A DNA stretch of 64,000 nt from contig NZ_QEOL01000010.1 of the NCBI RefSeq assembly GCF_003096715.1, positions 1 through 64,000 of the forward strand, written 5' to 3'. This document shows positions 17,328-26,564 of this stretch, one piece after another. Within the stretch, counting starts at the first letter, position 1; every line of letters begins with the position of its first letter. This DNA comes from Paraburkholderia silvatlantica. GTDB taxonomy: Bacteria; Pseudomonadota; Gammaproteobacteria; Burkholderiales; Burkholderiaceae. The notes under the pieces are model-generated. The model had not been told where the DNA came from, ran no database searches, and saw nothing but the letters and a program-made list of their open reading frames with translations. Made by a program: the position numbers and the translations under genes.

Positions 17328-18896
17328 TCATAGCGTGCAGACCTTCGTCTTCGGGTCCACTGACCTGCAGATGTGCACCTCAGTCATCAGGCCTCCGAAG
17401 TTTTCCTGATCGTTCGCCAGATGATCCAGATTCGGCGTGTACAGGTAGAAGACCTGCCCTGACTGATACTTCGTCGTGTCGCTGGCGTCGAGAATCAGAT
17501 CGAGCGACTCCCCGCCACCGAGCGTGATCGAGTTCGTGTAGTAGGTCATGTCGTTGCCAGCCATGTCCCGCAGCAGCCGTGCATTGACGGCAACCACGTG
17601 CATCGGAATGCCTAGCGACGCGAGCGTCTGATATTCGGTGACGTCGAGGTCGGAGATCCGCAGCAGTACCTTGCCCCCGACTGGAATATTGATCAGCGAC
17701 GGCAGCGGTTGCGAGAAACGCGGCACGCCGTCCGACGCCGGCGTCGAAAGCGGACTCGGATTCACGGTGTCGGGATAGCTGCGGCCATTGAGCATGAAGA
17801 ACTTGTCTTTCATGTCGGTGAACGGCTCCGGATTGAACGTCATGCCTACGAAGTGGAAGTTCGGATCGAAGCCATGAATCTGCACCGGATACTCGACGTC
17901 GTAGGCGGTCGAGCCGTCGCCGTCGTTGTAGGCGTAAAGCGTGGGCGTTCCGCTCAGGTTGTTCGCGTGCAGCACGCCGTTCTGCGCCGGCAGCGGCGTC
18001 GAGCACAGAATGTCGGTGCCGCACCGCGTGCGCAGATCCTGTTGCTGCAACACCAGCGACTGGTACAGCGACTGGCCTGCAGGCACCCGGTTCTGGCGCG
18101 GCCGCACGAAGATCTGGCCGACCATGCCCATCTGCAGGTGCTCCGGCGGCGTGATGTGGCAGTGCCAGAAGTAGGTGCCCGCATCCGGCGCGAGGTAGTA
18201 GTACGTGAAGCTCGCGCCGATGTTGATCGCAACCGACGCGTCCGGCACACCGTCATAGAACGACGAGGCATTCGGATAGCCGTGAAAGTGCACCGTGTGC
18301 TTCTCGAACAGGTCGGGACGCATGATCATGCCGACGTTGGTCAGCGTGAGGAAAAACTCGTCGTCCTCGTCGATCGCCATCATCGGCGCGGGCTCGTTGC
18401 CGTTCATCACGCCGATATCCATGATCGGCCGCGGGTCCACATGGCCGGTGAGCTGACCGGGCGGAACGGATTCCGGATCGGGCGTGAGACCGACCGCGCC
18501 GTTATAGGTCGGATCTGTTCTGGGGTCGCCGACGGTGTTGAACACCGAGGCGAACTGCGTGCCGGGCAGGCCCGCCTTGATATCGGCGAGACCGGACAGC
18601 GGCCCGAAAGCGAACAGATAGGTCTGCACGCCATTGGCCATCGTCGCGTAACCGTCGCCACCCGAGATCTGCTGGCACTTGATCGCACCGTTGACGACAC
18701 CCGTCGATGCCGAAGTCTGGCCTGTGAAGGACGGTCCCGTGTAGGGCGGTTCGCCGGCGCCCGCTGCCAGCGCCGTCGGATGGGATGGCGTGGTCGGTGG
18801 GCATTGAACCATGAACGACTGGGAGAATGAGGGAATCGCAAACATCATGCATAGCACTGCTGCCATGCTGTTGCGACACATGCGGATGCTGAACAT
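17328..18896 (-). CDS. Multicopper oxidase subunit A (carries HFHG and HCH type 1 motifs)
   Basis: A 522-residue exported protein (signal peptide to about residue 26, IPSFSQS). The central cupredoxin holds HTVHFHG (His200, 203, 205), the HxHG site, and GTYFWHCHITPPEHLQMGM (His245, Cys246, His247, His253, then Met256/258). The latter is a type 1 copper site with two extra residues between HCH and the next His compared with the usual spacing. The C-terminal domain (from about 400) has no copper ligands. Taken alone it lacks the second HxH and the HxxHxH sites needed for a full trinuclear cluster; those lie in subunit B downstream. First gene of the minus-strand run; GGAGG lies four bases before the ATG. 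Related to laccase-type oxidases; substrate not deducible. Confidence 0.82.
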   Translation of the reverse strand: MFSIRMCRNSMAAVLCMMFAIPSFSQSFMVQCPPTTPSHPTALAAGAGEPPYTGPSFTGQTSASTGVVNGAIKCQQISGGDGYATMANGVQTYLFAFGPLSGLADIKAGLPGTQFASVFNTVGDPRTDPTYNGAVGLTPDPESVPPGQLTGHVDPRPIMDIGVMNGNEPAPMMAIDEDDEFFLTLTNVGMIMRPDLFEKHTVHFHGYPNASSFYDGVPDASVAINIGASFTYYYLAPDAGTYFWHCHITPPEHLQMGMVGQIFVRPRQNRVPAGQSLYQSLVLQQQDLRTRCGTDILCSTPLPAQNGVLHANNLSGTPTLYAYNDGDGSTAYDVEYPVQIHGFDPNFHFVGMTFNPEPFTDMKDKFFMLNGRSYPDTVNPSPLSTPASDGVPRFSQPLPSLINIPVGGKVLLRISDLDVTEYQTLASLGIPMHVVAVNARLLRDMAGNDMTYYTNSITLGGGESLDLILDASDTTKYQSGQVFYLYTPNLDHLANDQENFGGLMTEVHICRSVDPKTKVCTL

Positions 18897-19470
18897 ATGA
18901 CCTCCGTCCTTGGGGTCAACCAGCGCGTTACGCGCTGTACGGCGCGTTCTACTGCCAATGCGGGCTCATGCAACCGTCACACTGGCCCGTATCAGGATTT
19001 TGGATTTGGGCAGCGGGACCTGCGATGGGTCACCTCCCTACACTTGCAGTAGGGCAAACCCAGCGCGTTGTGCAGTCGCGGTCCTGACGAACGATGGAGT
19101 GTGTCCTCGCCCACACAAGCGGTGTGTCACGCGGCGCTCGCGCGCTGAAAAGCGGTGCATGGTGCAGCGCAATTGCTTTCATTGATATTTCAATGGCGGC
19201 AATGCTTCGGCGCGTTACGGCGAGCGCGAGAGCGACCGGGCGTGGCCCGTTGAATAAATCTGAGGATTGAATCGTCGTTCTTATGTGCTCTTTGGCATAT
19301 AGGGCGAACTTGCAGATGGGTACAATCCCGCGTATTCACGTCCGGCGCGAAAATGCGAAAACCGCAGACGCTCCCCGATTCCCGCGCTCAAACGGACGAC
19401 ACTCACCTCCTGGTTTCTTTACCGGCGAGGGACTTGGCGTGCCTGGCGTACTTGGCGGCGGGAGTAGGTC
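18897..19470. other. Divergent intergenic region upstream of the multicopper oxidase operon
   Basis: 574 bases with no convincing gene. It must hold the promoter of the minus-strand oxidase/cytochrome run and that of the plus-strand gene at 19471. Two inverted repeats are visible: CAGCGCG-TTA-CGCGCTG at 18921-18937, immediately ahead of the first oxidase gene, and CCCTAC-N7-GTAGGG at 19036-19054. Both could be operators. No clear sigma-70 or sigma-54 promoter can be picked out. Confidence 0.5.
18921..18937. promoter_or_regulatory. Inverted repeat, candidate operator of the oxidase operon
   Basis: A perfect 7-base-arm palindrome with a 3-base centre (CAGCGCGTTACGCGCTG), 25 to 41 bases upstream of the first oxidase start. 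It lies where a repressor would block the promoter or where a leader hairpin could form. No regulator is encoded next to it. Confidence 0.35.
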
Positions 19471-20319
19471 ATGGATTATCTGGAAAAAAGGGCCGTGCTG
19501 AATCTCGTTGAGCGGAAAGATCACGCCCTTGAATTCGTCGGGCGCGACAACGAGAAGCGCACGTATCACCCGGCCATGTCGATGTGGTTGAAGCTGGGGC
19601 AGCTTCAGGTGGCGCAACAACTTGTCGAGCCCCTAGACGGAGACCGGCAACCGATACTATCCACTACGCTACACGGCGTGGCACACCTTGACGGGCAGGA
19701 GCTCTCGATCATTGGCGCCCCTGAGCAAGCGACGCGCACGCTCCAGGTGTCGTTCGAGGCCCGCGACGTCAGCACGGCTGACCGGCTTGGTTTGCGCGCG
19801 CTGGAAGACGAACTGGGTAATTCGTTGTCCGATGTGGCGCTCGGTACTGCCCGCCTGGGTTTCAATTCCGCCGACGACGAAACCGGAGAACTCGAGCAGT
19901 GGTGGCTCGCCTGCCACATCCCCCCCGCCTGTCTGCAAGTGCTTGCGCAGGCGATCTCGGAAGGCCAGCTCGGCGCGGTAGAGTTGGGGCTGGCAATGCG
20001 CCATATCTACACGGCCGAAAGTCCAGCGGCTAACCCAGCACGCCAGCCTCGGCTCTTTCTCCGGCCCAACGACAGCGACGACACGATCGAATGGCCGAAT
20101 ATCGCAACCGGCTTTGTCACCAACCTTCGGATCGACTTTGCAACGGCATCATTGCGCGGCACAGCGGCGAGTGGCGGCGAGGCCGCGGCGAAGCTCGTTG
20201 CGGATGCCGTGAACTCACTGGGACCGACGCTCCTTAATCTGCGGCTCACTGTGAGATGGATTGGCATCCTCATTGCCGTGTTGCTGTTCCTCGAGGTGCT
20301 CGAGCGGCTGCAGATCTGA
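19471..20319 (+). CDS. Hypothetical protein with a C-terminal membrane anchor
   Basis: A 282-residue protein of no family I recognise. It has no signal peptide; the body is soluble and mixed alpha/beta, and the last 25 residues contain one hydrophobic helix (IGILIAVLLFLEVL), so it looks tail-anchored with most of the protein in the cytoplasm. The ATG at 19471 has GGGAG upstream. It lies alone on the plus strand between the oxidase run and the selenocysteine cassette, and nothing in the context assigns it to either. Confidence 0.6.
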   Translation: MDYLEKRAVLNLVERKDHALEFVGRDNEKRTYHPAMSMWLKLGQLQVAQQLVEPLDGDRQPILSTTLHGVAHLDGQELSIIGAPEQATRTLQVSFEARDVSTADRLGLRALEDELGNSLSDVALGTARLGFNSADDETGELEQWWLACHIPPACLQVLAQAISEGQLGAVELGLAMRHIYTAESPAANPARQPRLFLRPNDSDDTIEWPNIATGFVTNLRIDFATASLRGTAASGGEAAAKLVADAVNSLGPTLLNLRLTVRWIGILIAVLLFLEVLERLQI

Positions 20320-20396
20320 TCCAGTGAGTGTCTGGAGATCGCCCGCGATAACCGGCTCGGGCCTAGGGGTCAGAATGGCCCGGAAGGCCCATAGGG

Positions 20397-20489
20397 CGGA
20401 AGGCAGCCAGAGTCGAACTGACCCGGGAGCGGCTGACGCCCCCAACCAGGTTTGAAGCCTGGCCGTACCACCGGATACGAATGCCTTCC
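20397..20489 (-). tRNA. selC: Selenocysteine tRNA (anticodon UCA)
   Basis: On the minus strand the sequence opens with GGAAGGCA and closes with TGCCTTCC, an 8-base-pair acceptor stem as expected for tRNA-Sec. The anticodon loop CTTCAAA, on a CCAGG/CCTGG stem, carries anticodon TCA. There is a long extra arm (about GGGGGCGTCAGCCGCTCCC) and a T arm with GTTCGAC. The overall length of about 93 bases is right for the unusually long tRNA-Sec. The base after the acceptor stem is G, followed by CCC rather than an encoded CCA. It lies directly after selB in the same direction, completing a fdo-fdhE-selAB-selC cassette. Confidence 0.95.
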
Positions 20490-20535
20490 TTCGTCAAACC
20501 CAACCACCTGCAACCGCACGCACATATCGGTGTGT

Positions 20536-22464
20536 CTACAACCATTCGCGCATCCGGCTATCGTGCCGCAGCAGATGCGTATTGCGCTGAAAGCGAGTAT
20601 ATCCAACGCGGTCGAAGTACTCCAGAATCTGGATCGCGCGTTTGCGGCCCAATGCCGTGGCGTCGCGAAACGCCGCGGCATTCACCACGCCGCCCTGCTC
20701 CCCGGCAATCTGCGCGACAACACGCGCGAGCGCCTGCACCACGTCGCGATCGTAAAAGAGATCGCGCACGACCTGATACACCATACCAAGGCGCGCGAGC
20801 TTGCGCAGCAGCGCGCGCACCTTCTCCTCCGGCTGCCGTGTCTCGCGCGCGAGGTCCCGCACCCACGGCGGATCAAAACGCCCTTGCGCGAGCAGCGGCA
20901 TGAGGCGCGCGGCTAGCGCTTCGTCATCGGCGTCGAGCGTCACCGCATGCGACGGCAAATGCAGCCACGGGCCACTGCGTGCCACGCGCCTCTCGCGCTC
21001 GAGCGCTTCAATCGCGGCGCGCCACACCGCATCGCTCACGAGCGGCGCCGCCATGCGGCGCAACCGTGCCGCGTCCGGCCCCTGCTCATCGGGCAAGCGT
21101 GCATGAAACTCGGCGAGCGCTTCGACAATGCGCTCGGTGAGCCGCGTCCAGTGCGCTTGTGCGATCACGGCGCCTTCGTCGCCGCGTCCTTGCGGTGCGA
21201 TGGAAATCGCATCGGCGGGCAAAGCGAGCGCGGCATCGTCGTAACCGGTCAACTGCACCAAGACCGCGCGCGCAATGCCGCGCGGCGCTTCGTCGATTAG
21301 CGGTGCCAGGCTCGCTTCGTCGAGCCACGTGCGCAACGCGTCGAGCCATGCACGCCGTTCTGGCGTCCGGCGCCGCCGCGACGGGCCGAACGGATCGAGC
21401 ACACGCCCGCCACCCACGGTATGGTTCGCCTGCGCGTTACGGACAATGAAGCGGTCTCCCGGCAACGCGTGCAACGGCGCATCGAACACGAGCTGTACGC
21501 GGGCAACCGCGCCCGGCGCGAGCGTTTCGCCTTCGAGCAACGCGACGTTCGCAACGCGATGCGTCGTGCCAAGATGCACATGAAGCGGCGCCCAGTGCTG
21601 CAACGTGATGCCCGCGTCGTCGAGCAACTGCAGTTCGACGTCGAGACGCACGGCCGGCTCGGCCAGCCGCGTATCGACGATCCAGTCGCCGCGCGCAATC
21701 TGCTCCTTGTCGATGCCCGCAAGATTGAGCGCGCAACGCTGACCTGCGTGCCCCGCGTCGCCGGCATGCACCGCGCGATTCTGCGCATGCAGGCCGCGCA
21801 CGCGCACTGACGTGCCGGCGGGTGCGAGCACGAGCGTGTCACCCGCCTGTACGCGCCCGGCGAATACGGTGCCCGTCACCACCGTCCCCTGGCCCGTCAG
21901 CGTAAATACGCGATCCACTGCCAGGCGAAAGAGCCCGTCGTCTCTTCGCGCCCGCCATGTACTCGCGCGCTCGCGCAACCACGCGTCGAGGCGCGCCACG
22001 CCTTCGTCATGCGGCCGCGTGGCATGGGTCTCGAATACAGGCGCATCCGCAAGCATCGTGTTGGCAAGCCAGGCAGCGATTCCGGCACGCACGGCGGCAA
22101 GCCGCGCCGCATCCACGCGATCGCACTTGGTCAGCGCTATGGCGCCTTGCTGCACGCCCAGCAGTTGCAGAATGGCAAGATGCTCGCGCGTTTGCGGCAT
22201 CACGCCGTCGTCGGCAGCAATCACGAGCAACGCGAAGTCGATGCCGCACGCACCCGCCGCCATCGTATGGACGAGCTTTTCGTGGCCGGGCACATCAATG
22301 AAGCCAAGCACGTCGCCGTTGGCGAGCGGCAGGTACGCGTAGCCCAGTTCGATCGAAATGCCGCGCGCCTTCTCTTCTTTCAGGCGGTCGGTGTCCACGC
22401 CGGTCAACGCGCGGACCAGCGTGGTCTTGCCGTGGTCGATGTGCCCCGCCGTGCCGACGATCAC
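20536..22464 (-). CDS. selB: Selenocysteine-specific elongation factor SelB
   Basis: A 642-residue GTPase that carries Sec-tRNA to the ribosome at UGA codons marked by a SECIS hairpin. The N-terminus has the P-loop [13 protein letters not shown] (residues 4-16), then [14 protein letters not shown] and DVPGHEK, and later TKCDR for guanine recognition, all typical of SelB. EF-Tu-like beta-barrel domains follow, and the last 250 residues contain winged-helix repeats that bind the SECIS hairpin. The length is close to the usual 610-640. Its start overlaps the selA stop by four bases, so the pair is translationally coupled. Confidence 0.96.
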   Translation of the reverse strand: MIVGTAGHIDHGKTTLVRALTGVDTDRLKEEKARGISIELGYAYLPLANGDVLGFIDVPGHEKLVHTMAAGACGIDFALLVIAADDGVMPQTREHLAILQLLGVQQGAIALTKCDRVDAARLAAVRAGIAAWLANTMLADAPVFETHATRPHDEGVARLDAWLRERASTWRARRDDGLFRLAVDRVFTLTGQGTVVTGTVFAGRVQAGDTLVLAPAGTSVRVRGLHAQNRAVHAGDAGHAGQRCALNLAGIDKEQIARGDWIVDTRLAEPAVRLDVELQLLDDAGITLQHWAPLHVHLGTTHRVANVALLEGETLAPGAVARVQLVFDAPLHALPGDRFIVRNAQANHTVGGGRVLDPFGPSRRRRTPERRAWLDALRTWLDEASLAPLIDEAPRGIARAVLVQLTGYDDAALALPADAISIAPQGRGDEGAVIAQAHWTRLTERIVEALAEFHARLPDEQGPDAARLRRMAAPLVSDAVWRAAIEALERERRVARSGPWLHLPSHAVTLDADDEALAARLMPLLAQGRFDPPWVRDLARETRQPEEKVRALLRKLARLGMVYQVVRDLFYDRDVVQALARVVAQIAGEQGGVVNAAAFRDATALGRKRAIQILEYFDRVGYTRFQRNTHLLRHDSRMREWL

Positions 22465-23927
22465 AGACGCAGCTCCGCGAATTGCGCCGCGAACGCCGCT
22501 TCGTCCGCGGGTTCGAGGCAGCGCAGGTCCAGACGCAGCGCGTCGTCGGCGATGCGGCCGATCACGGGCCGCGGCAGTTCGCGCAAGGCACGCTCGAGCT
22601 TGAGCAGCGCACGGCCACTGCCGCCCTTACCCGTATGGCGCACGACCAGCCCGCTGCTCGGCAGCACGTCCACGGGCAGCGCGCCACTGCCGATCTGGCT
22701 GAACATCGGCTCGACGCTCGCAGCATACGCTTCGCCTATGGCGCGCTGGAACGCGGGCAGCGCGCGCTCGGCAGCCTCTTGCATTTGCAAGGCCGGCCGT
22801 GTGAGAAGGCGCAGCGTAGTGAGCCGCTCCCGCAAGAACTCAGGCGCCTGATAGAGCCGCAACACCGGCTCCAGTGCAGCAAGCGTGAGCTTGCCGACCC
22901 GCAACGCGCGTTTGAGCGGATGCTTCTTGATCTTCGCGATGAATTCCTTGCGTCCGACGATCAGCCCTGCCTGCGGGCCGCCGAGCAGCTTGTCGCCGCT
23001 GAAGGTCACGAGGTCCGCGCCCGCTTCCACGGTCGCACGCACCGTGGGCTCTGCCGGCAAGCCCCACTGCGCGAGATCGACGAGCGTTCCGCTGCCCAGA
23101 TCGACCGCTACGGGCAGACCGTGCTGACGCGCCAGCGGCGCGAGTTCATCGAGTTCGACAGTCTTTGTAAAGCCGCTGATCGCGTAGTTGCTGCAATGTA
23201 CCTTCATCAGGAGCGCGGTGCGCGCGTTGATGGCCGCTTCGTAATCCTTGAGATGCGTGCGGTTCGTCGTGCCGATCTCGCGCAAGCGTGCGCCCGCCCG
23301 GCTCATGATGTCGGGAATGCGAAACGCGCCGCCGATCTCGACCAGTTCGCCGCGCGAAACGACGACTTCCTTGCGATTGGCGAGTGCGCTCAACAGCAGC
23401 AGCACGGCCGCCGCGTTGTTGTTCACGACGGTCGCGGCTTCGGCTCCCGTCAATTCGCAAATCAGCGAGTCGATCAGGTCGTCGCGGTCCCCGCGCTTGC
23501 CGCTGGCGAGATCGAATTCGAGATTTGCGGGTTGCGTGAGCGCCTGCGCCACGGCTTTGACGGCTTCTTCGGGCAGCAGCGCGCGGCCGAGATTCGTATG
23601 CAGCACGGTACCCGTGAGATTGAAGACCGGACGCAAGCGGCTCTGCGCGCGCGCGGACAACCGTTGCGTGGTCGCCGCGATGACGCGTTCGAGCGAAAAT
23701 GGTTCGGCATCCTTGTTTTCATGCGCCAGCACGCCAGTTCGCACATCGCGGCGCCAGCCGTCCTGCGTGGCGCGTATCGCGTCGAGCACCTGGGTGCGTC
23801 CATATTGCGCTATCAGCGGCTGCGCTTGCTCCGAGGCAATCACGCGCTCGACCGCCGGCATTTTCGCGAGCAGCGCATGAAGGGCGTGCGCGTCGCGCTC
23901 CGCTGCTTGACCCACGGTTGCACTCAT
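22461..23927 (-). CDS. selA: L-seryl-tRNA(Sec) selenium transferase SelA
   Basis: A 488-residue pyridoxal phosphate enzyme that converts seryl-tRNA(Sec) to selenocysteinyl-tRNA(Sec) using selenophosphate. Family landmarks include [48 protein letters not shown], the cofactor lysine in [15 protein letters not shown] (near residue 310) and the end of the fold with [16 protein letters not shown]. The length fits the family (about 460-490). It follows fdhE by 15 bases and precedes selB with a 4-base overlap. The selenophosphate synthetase gene selD is not in the window. Confidence 0.96.
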   Translation of the reverse strand: MSATVGQAAERDAHALHALLAKMPAVERVIASEQAQPLIAQYGRTQVLDAIRATQDGWRRDVRTGVLAHENKDAEPFSLERVIAATTQRLSARAQSRLRPVFNLTGTVLHTNLGRALLPEEAVKAVAQALTQPANLEFDLASGKRGDRDDLIDSLICELTGAEAATVVNNNAAAVLLLLSALANRKEVVVSRGELVEIGGAFRIPDIMSRAGARLREIGTTNRTHLKDYEAAINARTALLMKVHCSNYAISGFTKTVELDELAPLARQHGLPVAVDLGSGTLVDLAQWGLPAEPTVRATVEAGADLVTFSGDKLLGGPQAGLIVGRKEFIAKIKKHPLKRALRVGKLTLAALEPVLRLYQAPEFLRERLTTLRLLTRPALQMQEAAERALPAFQRAIGEAYAASVEPMFSQIGSGALPVDVLPSSGLVVRHTGKGGSGRALLKLERALRELPRPVIGRIADDALRLDLRCLEPADEAAFAAQFAELRL

Positions 23928-23942
23928 GGCGTACGCGGCTCC

Positions 23943-24902
23943 TTACTGGTCGCCAGGCACTTCGGGCCATAGCAACGGATTCGGGCTCGCGCGACGGTAG
24001 CCCGCATCGCTCATCAGCAGATCGAGCGTGAGGCTCGCCAGATCGTCGGCCAGCGGCTCGAAATCGAGCGCCTTCTCCTGATAGCCGATCTTGCGGTACG
24101 TATGGCATTCGTCGCACGATTCGGCCTTGAGTGCGGCATTGCCTCCCTCGATGCCGTGATACGCAATGCCCTTGGTCGAATTGCAGTTCGTGCACTTCAC
24201 GCGCACCACATGCGCCTCGGTACCGCACAGGCCGCATTGTGCAAACCGATAGCCCTGATACACGCCGCCAATGCGCACGATGCTGGCAACGGGCGGCGAC
24301 CCGCACACGGGGCATACGCCCGGTGCGTCGACATAGGGCACGTCGCGCACGTCGATACGGCTCGCGAGGTCGGTCCACACCACCTGCAGCGCGGCCATGA
24401 TGAACGGGGCGGTGGCGGGCGCGACTTCTGTGTAGCGCTGTGCGAGAAGCGCATCGGCCTGGGCTTCCAGTTGCCCTTCGGTCATGGCGCGCAAGTCGCC
24501 AAGCACTTTGGCGAGCGCAGGCGCGACCGTTCCGGCCGCTTCGACCCGATCGGCGAGACGCAACAGCACGGCGTGCCATTGCGGATCACGCTCGCCGGAG
24601 AGCGCGGGCAGTATCGGCATGGAGTGATGCTGCGCGTTCGCAATGGCTTCGCGCGAAGGCATGGATGCGCTGCAATGTTCGAGCGCTTCCTGCTGCGCAT
24701 CGACGAGCGCCGCCATGAGCCGCACGTAGCCGCCAATGGGATTGTGGTCCGCGAGATGCCGCAGGCGCACGGCGCGCGTACTGAAAAAGGCGACGCGCTC
24801 GGGTAGACGAATGCGCGGAATGGCCGAAGGATCGAGCGATTCGATTTGCTGCGGATCGAGAATGCGTTGCGTCACGACGGGTCTGCTCCAGAACGGCTTC
24901 AC
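23943..24902 (-). CDS. fdhE: Formate dehydrogenase accessory protein FdhE
   Basis: A 319-residue cytoplasmic protein needed for assembly of membrane-bound formate dehydrogenases. The C-terminal half has four Cys-pair sites as in the FdhE rubredoxin-like metal domains: GVCPVCG, CGLCG, VKCTNC and CDECH. The last mimics a heme motif by chance; there is no signal peptide. It is transcribed after fdoI and before selA, consistent with its role in making the enzyme encoded upstream. Confidence 0.93.
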   Translation of the reverse strand: MKPFWSRPVVTQRILDPQQIESLDPSAIPRIRLPERVAFFSTRAVRLRHLADHNPIGGYVRLMAALVDAQQEALEHCSASMPSREAIANAQHHSMPILPALSGERDPQWHAVLLRLADRVEAAGTVAPALAKVLGDLRAMTEGQLEAQADALLAQRYTEVAPATAPFIMAALQVVWTDLASRIDVRDVPYVDAPGVCPVCGSPPVASIVRIGGVYQGYRFAQCGLCGTEAHVVRVKCTNCNSTKGIAYHGIEGGNAALKAESCDECHTYRKIGYQEKALDFEPLADDLASLTLDLLMSDAGYRRASPNPLLWPEVPGDQ

Positions 24903-25003
24903 AAAGGAAAAAACCGCCGTGCCCTCACGGGCGCCGGCGGTTTGCCGCTCGCGCCGTCACTGCCTTAGCCACACGGCGCGGCAGGCGGCGCGCAGCCTGT
25001 GCG

Positions 25004-25630
25004 TTACTTGATGCTCTCGCGGAACCAGCGCGGATGATGCTTTCTCGCCCAGCCCCAGGTGACGTAACCGCGCGTCATCGCACCGATCGACCCCTTCACC
25101 CATATGGCGGCATAAATATGAATGATGATGCCGCAGATCAGCACGAATGCCGCTATCGCATGCACCAACGAAGAGAGCCGGATAATTTCGATCGGAAAGT
25201 AGATCGAAAAATATCGCCGCCAGATCACGATGCCGCTCAAGAGCAACAGCACGAGGCAAACCACCATCGCAAAGAATAACAGCTTCTGGCCCGCATTGTA
25301 GCGGCCGATTTCGGGCAGCCTGTCTTCGCGGTTGTTGAGCACGTCGCCCATCTGTTTCATCCACTGGATGTCGTCTTTGTCCAGATAGTTGTGATGCCAG
25401 AAGCGCAGCGCAAGGATCAGGAACGAGACGAACATCACCACGCCGATGAACGGGTGGAGAACGCGCGTCCACTGGCCGCCGCCGAGCACCGCGTACAAAA
25501 ATGCCATGGCCGGGTGAAACATCGCGAGGCCCGATAGCGCGAGCAGAATGAAACAGATTGCAGTGATCCAGTGGTTGCTGCGCTCGTTGGGCGTGTAGCG
25601 CTCGATCAATTGCGGTTCATCGTCTTTCAT
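25004..25630 (-). CDS. fdoI: Formate dehydrogenase cytochrome b556 (gamma) subunit
   Basis: A 208-residue inner-membrane protein with four hydrophobic helices that carries heme b and passes electrons from the beta subunit to quinone. The opening phrase [17 protein letters not shown] is the family signature, and the histidines in the helices (for example NHW, LHPFIG, LVHAI) are candidate heme ligands. The ATG at 25630 is chosen because AGGAG lies eight bases before it; it overlaps the end of fdoH by 14 bases. The length matches FdnI/FdoI (about 210-217). Confidence 0.93.
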   Translation of the reverse strand: MKDDEPQLIERYTPNERSNHWITAICFILLALSGLAMFHPAMAFLYAVLGGGQWTRVLHPFIGVVMFVSFLILALRFWHHNYLDKDDIQWMKQMGDVLNNREDRLPEIGRYNAGQKLLFFAMVVCLVLLLLSGIVIWRRYFSIYFPIEIIRLSSLVHAIAAFVLICGIIIHIYAAIWVKGSIGAMTRGYVTWGWARKHHPRWFRESIK

Positions 25631-26552
25631 CGCCGCGCTCCTCGGGTGGTTCGCCACGCATGCGCCGCGCCTCATCGCGCGCCGCGGCTTCGTCTTCAGC
25701 CGTCACTTCGTTCGGGCCAACCCGCGTGTAATGGAAGAAGCCGGCCAGTGCGGTGAACGCCATGATGGCGAGCCCAATCGGCTTGGCCACGCCCTTCCAG
25801 AGCCGCACCATCGGGCTGATGTGCGGATCCTGCGGCAGTCCGGCATAAAGCTGCGGCCGGTCTGCGTGATGCAGCACGTACATCACGTGCGTGCCGCTCA
25901 CGCCCGGCGGGTCATAAAGCCCGGCGTTCTCGAAGCCGCGCTCCTTGAGGTCCACGATGCGCTCGGCCGCATGCTGCTTCATGTCTTCCTTGGTACCGAA
26001 GACGATCGCGCCGGTCGGACAGGTCTTCACGCACGCGGGCTCCTGTCCCACGGCCACGCGGTCCGAGCAGAGCGTGCACTTGTATACGCGGCGCTCGCTC
26101 GACATGCGAGGAATATTGAACGGGCAGCCGGTAATGCAATTGCCGCAGCCGATGCAGTTTTCCTGGTGGAAGTCGACGATGCCGTTCGTATACTGCACGA
26201 TCGCGCCCGGCGCGGGACACGCCTTCAAACAACCCGGGTCTTCGCAATGCATGCAGCCGTCCTTGCGGATCAGCCATTCGAGGTTGCCCTGTTCGTTTTC
26301 GTATTCCGTGAAGCGCATCACGGTCCACGAGTGCTCGGTGAGATCGTGCGGATTGTCGTAGACGCCCGTATTGACGCCGATTTCGTCACGCAGATCGTTC
26401 CACTCCATGCACGCGGTCTGACACGCCTTGCAGCCGATGCATTTAGACACGTCGATGAGCTTCGCGACCGTGCCGGTAACCGGCTCGCGCACGCCGGGCG
26501 GCTCCGAGGTGGTCGCGGAAAGGCGTTTGACGTCAAGTGATTGCCATGCCAT
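25617..26552 (-). CDS. fdoH: Formate dehydrogenase iron-sulfur (beta) subunit
   Basis: A 311-residue ferredoxin-type subunit that carries electrons from the catalytic subunit to cytochrome b556. Four cysteine clusters for [4Fe-4S] centres are visible: [35 protein letters not shown] and [21 protein letters not shown] single membrane helix near the C-terminus ([13 protein letters not shown]) anchors it, as in FdnH/FdoH. It is encoded between the alpha and gamma subunits. No own signal peptide is seen; the family is exported together with the Tat-dependent alpha subunit. Confidence 0.95.
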   Translation of the reverse strand: MAWQSLDVKRLSATTSEPPGVREPVTGTVAKLIDVSKCIGCKACQTACMEWNDLRDEIGVNTGVYDNPHDLTEHSWTVMRFTEYENEQGNLEWLIRKDGCMHCEDPGCLKACPAPGAIVQYTNGIVDFHQENCIGCGNCITGCPFNIPRMSSERRVYKCTLCSDRVAVGQEPACVKTCPTGAIVFGTKEDMKQHAAERIVDLKERGFENAGLYDPPGVSGTHVMYVLHHADRPQLYAGLPQDPHISPMVRLWKGVAKPIGLAIMAFTALAGFFHYTRVGPNEVTAEDEAAARDEARRMRGEPPEERGDERR

Positions 26553-26564
26553 GTCGTCGTCCCC

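Noticed and set aside
19286-19315. Sigma-54 promoter (TTGGCA ... TTGC) before the gene at 19471
   Set aside because: The GG and GC elements are 16 bases apart instead of the required 10.
23943-24902. CDECH in FdhE as a heme c site
   Set aside because: The protein is cytoplasmic without a signal peptide, and the CxxC pairs fit the metal-binding domains of FdhE.
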